Assembly: GCA_017622295.1 (NCBI GenBank)
Contig: JAGARK010000040.1
Span: forward strand, 1 to 64,000
From: Oscillospiraceae bacterium
GTDB taxonomy: Bacteria; Bacillota; Clostridia; Oscillospirales; Oscillospiraceae
DNA: 64,000 nt
Reading direction: 5' to 3'
This document shows positions 8,563-17,070 of the stretch, piece by piece. The stretch's first letter is position 1. Each line of letters starts with the position of its first letter. The notes below the pieces were generated by a model. That model was not told where the DNA came from and searched no databases. It saw only the letters and a list, made by a program, of their open reading frames with translations. A program made the position numbers and the translations under genes.

Positions 8563-8576
8563 TGAATAAATATTCA
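8563..8576. promoter_or_regulatory. ARG box (ArgR/AhrC operator)
   Basis: TGAATAAATATTCA is a perfect match to the core ARG-box palindrome TGAATWWWWATTCA. It ends 7 bases upstream of the -35 hexamer of argG. With the degenerate second box over the promoter it forms the usual paired arrangement bound by hexameric ArgR. No argR gene lies in this window. Confidence 0.85.
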
Positions 8577-8596
8577 GAACCAATGTTATACAAAAA

Positions 8597-8615
8597 GAGC
8601 ACCTGTGCGGTGCTC
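8597..8615 (-). terminator. Second terminator of flavin reductase-like gene
   Basis: GAGCACC/GGTGCTC stem with a five-base loop, followed on the minus strand by a T5 tract. It is placed after another hairpin (8627-8659), so the transcript meets two terminators before the arg promoter. Confidence 0.8.
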
Positions 8616-8626
8616 CCCTTCTGTGC

Positions 8627-8659
8627 AAAATGCCCCGGCGGATTAGCCGAGGCATTTTT
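8627..8659 (-). terminator. First terminator of flavin reductase-like gene
   Basis: AAAATGCCTCGGC pairs with GCCGGGGCATTTT around a short loop, with a bulge, directly after the stop codon of the gene ending at 8665. Confidence 0.8.
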
Positions 8660-8664
8660 GTGTA

Positions 8665-9189
8665 TTACTCTTCAATCATGTATGCGCCCACGATCTCGCC
8701 GTAGTACGCATAGTGGAAATCCTGATTTCCCTGGGCATCGACAGGGTAATAGCGGCTCTGAATACCCTCAGGAATGGCAGAAACCTCCTGTTTCAGCTTA
8801 TAAATCACCTTGCATTCGATGGTAATGGGCAATTCCTTGATGCCGGGGACAGAAATGTGATCAGAATCAACCAGGGTCAATCCCAGATCCTGAATCTTGT
8901 TCACATCCTTGCCGGATTTGGTTCCGCAGTAGCCGAGGATATGATTATCCACATTTCCATACGGAATATTCACTGTAAATTCATTCGTTTCATCCAGCAT
9001 TTCCCGGGTGTGGCGGCTGTCGCGGATATAAGCAACAAAAATGGGTCTCCCCCACTCAATGCCGATGTGTCCCCAGCCGATGGTCATGGTGTTGACCTCG
9101 TCGCCGCGTTTGGTGGTAAGCAGAATACCCTTGGGCAGGGCCTTGCAAATATCTCCTGCGTAGTCAAATGCGTTAATTTCGCGCTTCAT
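8665..9189 (-). CDS. Flavin reductase-like domain protein
   Basis: A 174-residue protein with the FMN-binding split-barrel fold of flavin reductases and flavoredoxins: an early KALPKGILLTTKRGDEVNTM stretch, MTIGWGHIGIEWGRPIF near residues 34-50, RDSRHTREMLDET near 56-68 and FTVNIPYG near 70. Members bind FMN and take part in electron transfer or flavin reduction; the substrate here is unknown. A longer frame exists, but ATG 9189 has GGGAGGA 6 bases upstream. It stands alone with its own double terminator. Confidence 0.8.
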   Translation of the reverse strand: MKREINAFDYAGDICKALPKGILLTTKRGDEVNTMTIGWGHIGIEWGRPIFVAYIRDSRHTREMLDETNEFTVNIPYGNVDNHILGYCGTKSGKDVNKIQDLGLTLVDSDHISVPGIKELPITIECKVIYKLKQEVSAIPEGIQSRYYPVDAQGNQDFHYAYYGEIVGAYMIEE

Positions 9190-9211
9190 GTTCTTCCTCC
9201 CGATTCTGTTA

Positions 9212-9414
9212 TTACTCGGCGTCAATGATGTTGGACTTGACGGGAATGATGATGGCGGCAATGATATACAGCAGCAGACCGCTGCAGCCGGCCAGAGTCA
9301 GCACCACAGCACCAAGCCGCACCAGGTCGGATCAATATCAAAATATTCTGCAATACCGGCACAGACGCCGCAGACCATCTTGCCCTCTTCCACACGATAC
9401 AGTCTCTTTTTCAT
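9212..9414 (-). pseudogene. PspC domain protein, frameshifted
   Basis: From ATG 9414 (SD AAGGTG) the frame reads MKKRLYRVEEGKMVCGVCAG, IAEYFDIDPT, the typical start of a small PspC-domain membrane protein. At about 9322-9330 the frame shifts: the continuation DLVRLGAVVLTLAGCSGLLL, YIIAAIIIPVKSN occurs in the neighbouring frame and ends with TAA at 9212. One base (probably a C in a run) is missing relative to the expected coding sequence. With that base restored the product would be about 67 residues, normal for this family of short PspC proteins. It could be true decay or a sequencing or assembly error. Confidence 0.8.
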
Positions 9415-9522
9415 AACAGCAACACCTTTCTGGTTATTTTTCTGATATTATGATACTTCTGTTTTTCAAATTTGTAAATATCTATTTGCAAAACTGAAAG
9501 GATTCTTAATGTTGCCCTGTGG

Positions 9523-9528
9523 TATACT
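9523..9528 (+). promoter_or_regulatory. Extended -10 promoter of M20 amidohydrolase
   Basis: TATACT preceded directly by TGG (TGn extended -10), 28 bases upstream of ATG 9557. The -35 region is poor, consistent with an extended -10 promoter. Confidence 0.55.
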
Positions 9529-9556
9529 ATTCCCAAATCCAAGGGAGTGTGTCTGA

Positions 9557-10753
9557 ATGAATTACAGAATACTGGAAGAAGCAAAGAAGCTGAAACCCGA
9601 ACTCACTGCCCATCGCAGATGGCTGCACAGTCACGCGGAAACAGGCTTTGAACTTGACAATACCAAATCTTATGTCCGGCAGGTGTTGGAAGAGATGGGG
9701 TACAAGGTCCATGATTGCGGCAAATGCGGCCTTGTCACCGCCATCGGTACGGGCAGAAAAACGATTCTCCTCCGCGCAGATATGGACGCACTGCCCATCC
9801 GGGAGGAGACCGGGCTGGATTTTGCCTGCAAAACCGGAATCATGCACGCCTGCGGACACGATCTGCACACCTCCATGCTTCTGGGCGCAGCCCGGATCTT
9901 GAAAAGTCATGAATCCGAACTGAAAGGAACCGTAAAGCTCATGTTCCAGCCAGCGGAAGAGACTCTGGAAGGTGCCAGGGATATGATGAAGCATGGGGTT
10001 CTGATGGATGTGGATGCCGGAATGATGCTTCATGCAGCCACCGCCGTTCCCTTCCCTGCCGGCACGATCCTTGTCTCCCCTCCCGGCGTCAGCGCCCCCT
10101 CGGCGGATTATTTCACCATCACTGTTCAGGGCAAGAGCAGTCATGGCTCCGCCCCTCAGGAAGGCATCGACGCCCTGACCGCAGCCGCCCATATCCTCAT
10201 CGGGCTTCAGGAGATCAACGCCCGGGAGCTGGGCATCGGCGATAGAGCCATGCTGACCATCGGCACCATGCAGGGCGGAAACGCTCCGAATGTGATCTCG
10301 GATAATGCCGTCATGAAGGGAACCCTGCGATGCTATGACGAAAATGTAAGAAATCGCCTGAAACAGCGCATTGTGGAGATTTCTCAGGGTATTTCCCTGG
10401 CATTTCGGGCCTCCGCCCGTGTCACCTGGGACAGCGGCTGTCCCACATTGGTGAACAGCGAAAAGCTCTGTCATCAAGCCCATGGCTGGCTGGCAGAACT
10501 GCTGGGTGAGGATATGGCCCTTTCCCTTCAGAAAATGAATCCTGCAGAAACGCCCACCGCAGGAGGCTCCGAGGATTTCTCCTGGATCAGCCACCAAATC
10601 CCCACCGTCATGGCATCCATCGCCGCCGGTGAACCGAAGAACGGTCATCAGTATCCTCTCCATCATCCGAAGGTTACCTTCGATGAACAGGCACTCCCCT
10701 TCGGTGCGGCGGCGCTTGCCTTTACTGCTATACAATATTTGCAGAATGGTTGA
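9557..10753 (+). CDS. M20D family amidohydrolase (aminoacylase type)
   Basis: A 398-residue zinc/manganese amidohydrolase of the M20D group (hippurate hydrolase, N-acetyl-amino-acid deacetylase, IAA-amino-acid hydrolase relatives). The metal and catalytic motifs are present: RADMDALPI near residue 74, HACGHDLHTSMLLGAA near 97-112, FQPAEET near 129-135 with the catalytic Glu pair, and a C-terminal GGSEDFSW with the last ligand region. A dimerisation insert lies near 180-290. The exact amide substrate cannot be told. GGGAG precedes the ATG. It is monocistronic, convergent with the AlkD-like gene. Confidence 0.9.
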   Translation: MNYRILEEAKKLKPELTAHRRWLHSHAETGFELDNTKSYVRQVLEEMGYKVHDCGKCGLVTAIGTGRKTILLRADMDALPIREETGLDFACKTGIMHACGHDLHTSMLLGAARILKSHESELKGTVKLMFQPAEETLEGARDMMKHGVLMDVDAGMMLHAATAVPFPAGTILVSPPGVSAPSADYFTITVQGKSSHGSAPQEGIDALTAAAHILIGLQEINARELGIGDRAMLTIGTMQGGNAPNVISDNAVMKGTLRCYDENVRNRLKQRIVEISQGISLAFRASARVTWDSGCPTLVNSEKLCHQAHGWLAELLGEDMALSLQKMNPAETPTAGGSEDFSWISHQIPTVMASIAAGEPKNGHQYPLHHPKVTFDEQALPFGAAALAFTAIQYLQNG

Positions 10754-10760
10754 TAAAAGC

Positions 10761-10782
10761 CCCTGACCATGTTCGGTCAGGG
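10761..10782. terminator. Bidirectional terminator hairpin
   Basis: CCCTGACC/GGTCAGGG, six-base loop, between convergent genes. On the minus strand it is followed by GCTTTTATC, so it suits the AlkD-like gene end better than the plus-strand gene. Confidence 0.65.
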
Positions 10783-10789
10783 ACAATCT

Positions 10790-11467
10790 TCATCTTTTAC
10801 GGAATGTTTTCAGATATTCCTTCCGGTCGTCCGGAATCCGGTAGCTTTCCACGGCCTTCTGGATAGCCTTGTTGTGGGTCCATTTTTCCAGACGATGCCC
10901 TGCAATGAAGGAAACCACCCCATCATACTGCTTCGCCAGAGCCGTGGCAAAATACCAGGCCTGCATCATGCGGACATAGTATTCCTCCGATACAACGGAA
11001 GCCACCAGCTCCGGATATTCAGGATCGAAATCCTCATCCAGGAAATGAACCATGAGCATATCCATGGCAAAGCGAACCGTATAGGGATGGTCGGATTTCA
11101 ACCACCGGCGGATGTGGGGCAGCAGCTCCCTTCGGTGCTTTTTGAATATCTTGGGCGTCAGCTGGTCGCAGGTGGCCCAATTGTCCACATAGGGCAAAAA
11201 CCGCTCCACCTCTGAAAGGACCCGCTCAAAATCGGTTCCGATATTCAGAACAAAGATATGAATCTGATTCTCCTCAAAGAACAGATGGGGAAGCTCCCCC
11301 AGGAATCCATCGTCCATGCCGATTTCCCGGGCAATTTCTCGAAGAGCCGGGGTCCGGACACCGATGATCCGCTGGGGATCAATATTGGGAATCAGACGGA
11401 TCTGAAAACTGCGATAGCCCGGGTCCTGCCGGGTCAAAAAACGCTCATAAAGTTCATCACGAGTCAT
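10790..11467 (-). CDS. DNA alkylation repair protein, AlkD-like
   Basis: A 225-residue all-helical HEAT-repeat protein of the AlkC/AlkD DNA glycosylase superfamily, which removes bulky or charged alkylpurines. The family phrase YVDNWATCDQL lies near residues 92-102 (the WxxxD region that lines the lesion site), followed by VRFAMDMLMVHFLD and YYVRMMQAWYFATALAK, and KWTHNKAIQKAVESYRI near the end. It is the last gene of the asp23-nusB operon, one base after ispA, so it is co-expressed with exonuclease VII. Confidence 0.85.
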   Translation of the reverse strand: MTRDELYERFLTRQDPGYRSFQIRLIPNIDPQRIIGVRTPALREIAREIGMDDGFLGELPHLFFEENQIHIFVLNIGTDFERVLSEVERFLPYVDNWATCDQLTPKIFKKHRRELLPHIRRWLKSDHPYTVRFAMDMLMVHFLDEDFDPEYPELVASVVSEEYYVRMMQAWYFATALAKQYDGVVSFIAGHRLEKWTHNKAIQKAVESYRIPDDRKEYLKTFRKR

Positions 11468-11468
11468 A

Positions 11469-12347
11469 TCAAACCCGCCGCTCCGTCAGACTTTTGGCAA
11501 GCTGGGTCATGTACTCGGTATTCTGGAAGACTTTCAGCTCCTCAATGGCCTTAGCAGTGTACTTCTGTACCAACTCTTCGCACTTTTCGAGGCCGTAGAG
11601 CTTGACGAAGGTATTCTTCTTCTCATCGGTGCCGACGCCCTTACCCATTTCCTCCTGGGTGCCGATGACGTCGAGCATATCGTCCCGGATCTGGAAGGCC
11701 AGTCCCAGGCATCCGGCAAATTTCGCCGCGGCTTCGATCTGCTCGCCTGTGCCGCCGGCGGCGATGACGCCCAGGACACATGCTGCATTGATGAGCCGCC
11801 CGGTCTTGCGGGACTGGATGTCAATGACTTCCTTCTCGGTCAGGTCGCGGCTTTCGCTCAAAATATCCAGTACCTGACCGCCCACCATGCCCAGACTTCC
11901 GGCGCATTCTGCCAGAAGTGCCACCGCAAAGCCCATGTTGGCGGGATTGGCAAGCTCCGTCATGGTGGTCACGGCGAAGGCATCGGTCAGCAACGCGTCA
12001 CCGGCCAGAATGGCCATGCTCTCGCCGAAGACCTTATGGTTGGTCAGTCTGCCCCGGCGGTAGTCGTCATTGTCCATAGCAGGCAGATCATCATGGATCA
12101 GGCTGTAAGTATGGATCATTTCCACAGCGGCGGCAAAGGGCGTTGCCTTCTTCCATTCGGCGCCGCACATCCGGCAGAAATCGAAGACGAAAATGGGCCG
12201 CAGCCGCTTGCCGCCGGCAAGGAGACTGTATTCCATAGCATCGTACAGAAGCTTCTGGGGTTCCCCGTGGAAGGGCGCGTAAAAATCCTTCAGGAACTGC
12301 TCCACATGGGCCTTGTATTCCTGAGAGCGGGTTTCAAATTCACTCAT
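11469..12347 (-). CDS. ispA: Polyprenyl (farnesyl/geranyl) diphosphate synthase
   Basis: Condenses isopentenyl diphosphate with allylic diphosphates to short prenyl diphosphates feeding undecaprenyl and quinone synthesis. Both Asp-rich motifs are seen: DDLPAMDND near residues 84-92 (first motif with its two-residue insert, typical of short-chain bacterial enzymes) and DDMLD near 224. GGKRLRP is near residue 46. The 292 residues fit FPP synthase. It overlaps xseB by 8 bases, the xseA-xseB-ispA order common in Firmicutes. No dxs follows; an AlkD-like gene takes that place. Confidence 0.93.
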   Translation of the reverse strand: MSEFETRSQEYKAHVEQFLKDFYAPFHGEPQKLLYDAMEYSLLAGGKRLRPIFVFDFCRMCGAEWKKATPFAAAVEMIHTYSLIHDDLPAMDNDDYRRGRLTNHKVFGESMAILAGDALLTDAFAVTTMTELANPANMGFAVALLAECAGSLGMVGGQVLDILSESRDLTEKEVIDIQSRKTGRLINAACVLGVIAAGGTGEQIEAAAKFAGCLGLAFQIRDDMLDVIGTQEEMGKGVGTDEKKNTFVKLYGLEKCEELVQKYTAKAIEELKVFQNTEYMTQLAKSLTERRV

Positions 12348-12570
12348 CCTGGAAGTCCTCCATCACGGGGCTGCCATCGGCAGCGGTCATCACCTTCTGA
12401 ATCTGGAGCTGGGCATCGTCGAGCAGTTTGCCGCAGCTGCGAACCAGCTCCGTGCCCTCCTGGAACAGCTTCAAAGACTCTTCCAGAGGCACATTGCCCT
12501 GCTCCATCGCCCGGACGATCTGCTCCAGGCGGGTCATGGATTCTTCGAATGTTTTGTTTTGCTGATTCAT
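12340..12570 (-). CDS. xseB: Exodeoxyribonuclease VII small subunit
   Basis: A 76-residue subunit that binds XseA to form the ssDNA exonuclease. It has the classic two-helix pattern FEESMTRLEQIVRAMEQG then VPLEESLKLFQEGTELVRSC. The ATG overlaps the xseA stop by 4 bases (ATGA) and its own end overlaps ispA by 8, so translation is tightly coupled. Confidence 0.93.
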   Translation of the reverse strand: MNQQNKTFEESMTRLEQIVRAMEQGNVPLEESLKLFQEGTELVRSCGKLLDDAQLQIQKVMTAADGSPVMEDFQDE

Positions 12571-13775
12571 TGGGCACTCTCCTTTTCGGTAACAGCGGCG
12601 GCCAGACTGCCGTCGCTGAGAGAAACGACTATACGGTCCCCGGGCTCCACCTGGCTGACGGACCGAAGGACATCGCCCTCATCGGTTCGTACCAGCGCAT
12701 ATCCACGGGTCAGCACCTTCAGCGGACTCATGGCGTCCAGCTTGGCGGTGCAAGCAATAAACTGCTGGTTCTTCCGGTCCACGATCCGGCTCTGGGCGGA
12801 TAGCAGACGATTTTGAAGCAGCGTCAGATTCTTCCGCTTCTGATCCAGATACCCGGTAGGACTCTGAAGTGCTGGACTGGCGGAAAGCATATTCAGGTGC
12901 TGCCGGGCACCTTTCAGCTGACGGTTCAGCGCCACGGTCATGGCAGCGGACATGGAATCCAACGCCTGCCGCAGGGCGTCCTGATCGGGCACACCCAATT
13001 CCGCCGCATTGGAGGGCGTGGCCGCCCGCAGGTCGGCCACAAAGTCGGAAATGGTCACATCCGGCTCATGGCCCACGGCGGAAATCACAGGAATCTTGGA
13101 ATCATAGATGGCATGGGCAACCCGCTCGTCGTTGAAGGCCCAGAGGTCTTCAATAGAACCACCGCCCCGGCCCACGATCAGCAGATCAGCCAGTTGATAG
13201 TAGTTGGCATACCGGATGGCCGCGGCGATCTCCCCCGGCGCTTCCACACCCTGAACCCGCACCGGCAGCAGCCGAACCTGGGTCAGCGGATAGCGCTTGC
13301 GCAGGATCCGCAGCATATCATGGATCGCCGCACCGGCGGAGCTGGTAATGATGCCGATGGTGCCGGGATATTGGGGAAGAGGCTTTTTATGAGCCTGGTC
13401 AAAAAGTCCCTGGGCTGCCAGCTTCCGCTTCAGCTCCTCAAAGGCGGAATACAGGTCGCCAATGCCGTCCATAGCCATGGCGGTACAGTAAAGCTGATAG
13501 ACGCCATCTCTGGGATAGACGGAGATCTTGCCCATAGCGATGACCTTCACGCCGTTATCCGGTCGGAAGCGAAGGCGCATGGCATTGCCCTTGAACATGA
13601 CGCATTTCAGGGCCGAAGCTTCATCCTTCAGCGTGAAATAATGATGGCCCGAAGGGTACATCTTGTAATTACTGATCTCGCCCCGGATGGCAACACCGCC
13701 GAGCAGGACATCGCTGTCCAGCTTACCCCGGATGTATTCATTTAACTGGGAAACAGACAGAATCTGCTGGGCCAT
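12567..13775 (-). CDS. xseA: Exodeoxyribonuclease VII large subunit
   Basis: Catalytic subunit of exonuclease VII, degrading ssDNA to oligonucleotides. The N-terminal OB fold runs about residues 1-100 (LSVSQLNEYIRGKL, then VAIRGEISNYK). The catalytic core holds GIITSSAGAAIHDMLRIL near 137-154, LIVGRGGGSIEDLWAFNDE near 190-208 and SAVGHEPDVTISDFVADLRA near 222-241. A helical coiled region (270-350) and a C-terminal beta segment with LTRGYALVR follow. The 402 residues fit. AGGAGGGG lies before ATG 13775 within the end of the preceding gene region. Confidence 0.95.
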   Translation of the reverse strand: MAQQILSVSQLNEYIRGKLDSDVLLGGVAIRGEISNYKMYPSGHHYFTLKDEASALKCVMFKGNAMRLRFRPDNGVKVIAMGKISVYPRDGVYQLYCTAMAMDGIGDLYSAFEELKRKLAAQGLFDQAHKKPLPQYPGTIGIITSSAGAAIHDMLRILRKRYPLTQVRLLPVRVQGVEAPGEIAAAIRYANYYQLADLLIVGRGGGSIEDLWAFNDERVAHAIYDSKIPVISAVGHEPDVTISDFVADLRAATPSNAAELGVPDQDALRQALDSMSAAMTVALNRQLKGARQHLNMLSASPALQSPTGYLDQKRKNLTLLQNRLLSAQSRIVDRKNQQFIACTAKLDAMSPLKVLTRGYALVRTDEGDVLRSVSQVEPGDRIVVSLSDGSLAAAVTEKESAQ

Positions 13776-13778
13776 AAT

Positions 13779-14702
13779 TTACCCCTCCTGGGTACGATAA
13801 GTCAGAACCGCAACGCCCATAGCGTTGTCGGTGGAATACTGGGGCTGGGAAAAAATCGGATCCAACGGAGCGATGACTTCCCGGAGCATGGAATTGGAGG
13901 CCACGCCGCCGGAGAAAACCACCCGCATACCAGGATAGGCTTTCAGGGCGTTTTTCGTCGCCTGATATACGGCTCCAGCCACGCACCGCAGGGCATAGGC
14001 CGCGGTTTCAGCGGGATCGCCGTATTTTCCATGGAACTGCTGGACCTTATTCTGAACGCCGGAGAGGGAGAATTCCATTGCGGGGCACTTGACCTTGAAG
14101 GTCTCGGTCATGGATGCCTCTTTACTCAGGGCATCCACATGCTTGCCCGCCGGGAAAGGAAGATCCAGCATCACGCCGGTCCGGTCAATGAGCTGACCCG
14201 CGGAAATATCCGTAGTGCCGCCAATTTTGGTGCATTTGACATTCTTCCCCTCAGGCTCCACCAGCAGAAGCTCCGTGGTGCCGCCAGACAGATGCCAGGC
14301 AAGATGAGGCTCCTCCATCAGCTCCAGATGGCCCGCGCTCCACAAGGATGCGGCCACATGGCCCTGCTGATGGGAAACCTCTACCAGAGGTACCTTCAGC
14401 ATATCAGCCATCATTTTGGCATGGGAGTAACCAACCATGAAGCAGGGCATATAACTGCCCTCCACCGCCCGGGGCCGGGTACTGACGCCCACGGCGGTAA
14501 TTATTCCTGTCTCCATATCAGAAAACAGCCTGCCGGATAGCTCCGGCAGGCTCTTGATATGGGCAAAGACTGCGTCCGACTGGCGCAGACCAAGTTCTCC
14601 CTGCTTTACAGGGAGGAGCTTGGAGCAATTCACACCGCCAACGCCGTCAAAGCAGGCGATGGATGTGGTGTAATTGCTTGTATCGATGCCGATTACGCTC
14701 AT
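13779..14702 (-). CDS. TsaD/Kae1 paralogue (peptidase M22-like)
   Basis: A 307-residue protein of the Kae1/TsaD ASKHA family. Visible motifs: N-terminal VIGIDTSNYTTSIA, the metal-type HxxxH as SHQQGHVAA near residues 109-117, the ATP-binding LSGGTTELLL near 138-147, and GGVASNSMLREV near 271-282. True TsaD (tRNA t6A synthesis) is about 335-340 residues; this one is shorter and sits between nusB and xseA, a position typical of a clostridial paralogue of unknown role, so I do not call it tsaD. A t6A-related function is possible but unproven. It overlaps nusB by one base (TGATG). Confidence 0.8.
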   Translation of the reverse strand: MSVIGIDTSNYTTSIACFDGVGGVNCSKLLPVKQGELGLRQSDAVFAHIKSLPELSGRLFSDMETGIITAVGVSTRPRAVEGSYMPCFMVGYSHAKMMADMLKVPLVEVSHQQGHVAASLWSAGHLELMEEPHLAWHLSGGTTELLLVEPEGKNVKCTKIGGTTDISAGQLIDRTGVMLDLPFPAGKHVDALSKEASMTETFKVKCPAMEFSLSGVQNKVQQFHGKYGDPAETAAYALRCVAGAVYQATKNALKAYPGMRVVFSGGVASNSMLREVIAPLDPIFSQPQYSTDNAMGVAVLTYRTQEG

Positions 14703-15193
14703 CAGACTTCCTCTGCTGCGTCAGCGGCGGGGGCTTCCTCGGTCTTGGGGGCAGTCAGGGCTCTTGCAAAAGCGCCCAGAATGCCGTTGACAAAGGAGCC
14801 GGTTTCGTCACCGTCGTACTTCTTGGCGATCCGCACTGCCTCGGAGATGGCAACGCCGGTGGGTACATCCTCCACATACAGAATCTCGTACATGGCCAGC
14901 TGCATCACGCTGCGGGACAGCTTGGAAATGCGGCTGATGTCCCAGCCGATGGAGTACTTCTGAATTTCAGCATTCAGCTCCTCCTCCCGGTTGGCAACGC
15001 CGGAAACCACACGATCGAGATACGCCAGCTGAGCCCGGCTGGGGCGCTCGGCATAGACGTCATTCTCTTCGGAAAGCTGCTTATAGTAATCCTTATTGAG
15101 CCGGGTGGTGACAACCGCCTGGGGCTCTTCGCCGGTGAAATCCCGGCCATAAATCAGATGTACAGCCAGTTCTCTGGCGTTTCCTCTAGTCAT
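14702..15193 (-). CDS. nusB: Transcription antitermination factor NusB
   Basis: RNA-binding protein that joins NusE (S10) on boxA during rRNA antitermination. The N-terminal RGNARELAVHLIYGRDF and the C-terminal KLSRSVMQLAMYEILYVEDV, PTGVAISEAVRIAKKY, GSFVNGILGAFAR are all characteristic. At 163 residues it is slightly longer than usual because of an Ala/Glu-rich tail. It is the second gene of the operon after asp23. Confidence 0.94.
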   Translation of the reverse strand: MTRGNARELAVHLIYGRDFTGEEPQAVVTTRLNKDYYKQLSEENDVYAERPSRAQLAYLDRVVSGVANREEELNAEIQKYSIGWDISRISKLSRSVMQLAMYEILYVEDVPTGVAISEAVRIAKKYDGDETGSFVNGILGAFARALTAPKTEEAPAADAAEEV

Positions 15194-15204
15194 AGAATCC
15201 GTCC

Positions 15205-15570
15205 TTACTGGCGGGCGATGCCGCAGATGTTGACATTGACCTGATTGACCTTGACGCCGGTCATGGATTCCACAGCGCCGGTGACAGCCTGCTGGACAGC
15301 CTGAGCAACTTCGACCACTGCGAAGCCGTACTTCACGGTCACATTGCAGTCGATGACCAGGGTGTTATCCTCGTTGATGTAGATCTTCATACCCTTGCCC
15401 AGATTCTTGCCGATGAGCTCAGCAATATCAGCGCCGACCTTGGTGCTCAGGGATGCAACGCCCTCAACCTCAGCGACAGCCTGAGCCACGATGGTGGTAA
15501 CAACATCCTCAGAAATCATCACATTGCCGTTCTCCTGAACCTGGGTGATGTACTGCTTAAAATCAGCCAT
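15205..15570 (-). CDS. Asp23/Gls24 family envelope stress protein
   Basis: A 121-residue cytosolic, envelope-associated protein of the Asp23/Gls24 family (clostridial YloU/YqhY type). Motifs: VMISEDVVTTIVAQAVAEVEG, VKYGFAVVEVAQAVQQAVTGA and the C-terminal GVKVNQVNVNICGI. It heads the nusB operon, the same position as yqhY in Bacillus beside fatty-acid and nusB genes. ATG 15570 is chosen for its AGGAGGT site; the longer frame adds 14 unlikely residues. Confidence 0.88.
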   Translation of the reverse strand: MADFKQYITQVQENGNVMISEDVVTTIVAQAVAEVEGVASLSTKVGADIAELIGKNLGKGMKIYINEDNTLVIDCNVTVKYGFAVVEVAQAVQQAVTGAVESMTGVKVNQVNVNICGIARQ

Positions 15571-15622
15571 GGGGAATACCTCCTGAAATCTTGCGTGCAA
15601 AATGCACGACATAGTTTTTGTT

Positions 15623-15650
15623 ATTGTACCACAAATCCAGAAAAATACAA
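15623..15650 (-). promoter_or_regulatory. Promoter of asp23-nusB operon
   Basis: Minus strand TTGTAT (15650-15645), 16-base spacer, TACAAT (15628-15623) with a TGG extended -10. About 53 bases before ATG 15570. Confidence 0.7.
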
Positions 15651-15666
15651 TAGAAAATCTGCCGAT

Positions 15667-17037
15667 TTATTTTTGCAGCTTACATTTCTTTCGGTAGATC
15701 CGACGCAGCATCACAAATGCCAGCACCGCCATCACGATTTCCGCTCCGGGCTGCGCATAAGGGAGTCCATACAGCGGATATACTGCGTTCAGAATGAACA
15801 GCAGCGGAATTTCCAGCACCGTCTTGCGCAAGCAGGCAAAGAGAAGAGCAAGTTTTCCCATGCCCAAGGACTGGAAGACACCCACCACCATGAAATCCAC
15901 GCAGATAAAGGTCATGCACAGGCACATGCCCCGCAGGAACCGGGCGCCGTAGGCGATGATCTCCTCATTTGCGATAAACAGCCTGATCAGTTGTCCGGCG
16001 CTGAACCAGTAAACCAGCGTCACCGACAGCATGATCGGTACAATGATGGCAAGCGCAAAATCAATGCCCTTTTTCATGCGGCTGTGGTTGCCGCTGGCAT
16101 AATTGTAGCCGATCAGTGGCATCACGCCCTGGGCAAAGCCCAGAACCACCTGCATGGGAACCATGTTGATCTTATGGCTGATGCCCATGGCAGCCACCGC
16201 AGAGGCACCGAACACCGCGGTGAAATTATTCAAAACCGCAAAGCCCAGCACATTCAGCAGATTCTGAATGGAGGAAGGAATGCCCACGCCGAAAATGCCC
16301 AGCACCACATCCTTCGACAGCTTCCGAAGTCTTCGGATGTCCATGCACACAAAGGTATTCCCCTTCTTGACCCGGGCGAGAATCAGGAAATAGGCACAGG
16401 CCGCGCAGTTGGAGACAAATGTCGCAAGACCTGCTCCGGCAGCACCCATATTCAATCCCCAGGGCAAAATAAAGACCGGGTCAAGGATGATGTTGAGAAT
16501 ACAGCCGCTCATGGTGCCGATGCTGGCATGGAGCGCGGCGCCTTCACTGCGGACCATGTAGCTCTGCACCACATTCAAAATGGAAGGCATCGCACCGACG
16601 CACACCGTCCAGAGCATATATCCGGAGGCAGCCTCCTGCGTTGTCTCCTCGGCGCCCAGCACTTCCAGCAGCGGAGCCTGAAACAGCGTACACAGCAGTG
16701 AAAAGAGCAAACCGCTGAACACCGCTCCATAAAATCCAAAGGCAGAGGCGCTTCGGACCTTTTCATAGTCTCCCCTGCCCAGACTACGGCTCATCATACT
16801 GGAGGTGCCCACGCCGAAGAGGTTATTTACTGCGTAAAAAGCCAGCATCACCGGATACACCAGCGTCACCGCCGCATTCTGCACCGGGTCGTTGAGCATT
16901 CCCACAAAGAAGGTGTCTGCCAGATTATAGATGATGGTCACCAGGGAGCTGATGACCACTGGAATCGCCAGCTTCAGCACCGCCCGGGGAATGGGCATAT
17001 TTTCAAACAGGTATTTTTTCTCATCTTGCTGCGTCAT
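15667..17037 (-). CDS. MATE family efflux transporter
   Basis: A 456-residue, 12-helix multidrug/toxin exporter of the MATE family, normally driven by Na+ or H+. The N-terminal RAVLKLAIPVVISSLVTIIYNLADTFF is the family hallmark, and the internal repeat starts near residue 230 (GIPSSIQNLLNVLGFAV). LIGYNYASGNHSRMKKGI and FQSLGMGK match the NorM/DinF-like branch. It has its own promoter and lies between the spoIIIA operon and asp23. Substrate cannot be predicted. Confidence 0.9.
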   Translation of the reverse strand: MTQQDEKKYLFENMPIPRAVLKLAIPVVISSLVTIIYNLADTFFVGMLNDPVQNAAVTLVYPVMLAFYAVNNLFGVGTSSMMSRSLGRGDYEKVRSASAFGFYGAVFSGLLFSLLCTLFQAPLLEVLGAEETTQEAASGYMLWTVCVGAMPSILNVVQSYMVRSEGAALHASIGTMSGCILNIILDPVFILPWGLNMGAAGAGLATFVSNCAACAYFLILARVKKGNTFVCMDIRRLRKLSKDVVLGIFGVGIPSSIQNLLNVLGFAVLNNFTAVFGASAVAAMGISHKINMVPMQVVLGFAQGVMPLIGYNYASGNHSRMKKGIDFALAIIVPIMLSVTLVYWFSAGQLIRLFIANEEIIAYGARFLRGMCLCMTFICVDFMVVGVFQSLGMGKLALLFACLRKTVLEIPLLFILNAVYPLYGLPYAQPGAEIVMAVLAFVMLRRIYRKKCKLQK

Positions 17038-17070
17038 AGAATTCTCACTCTTTCAGTTTTTCTAAGTAAT

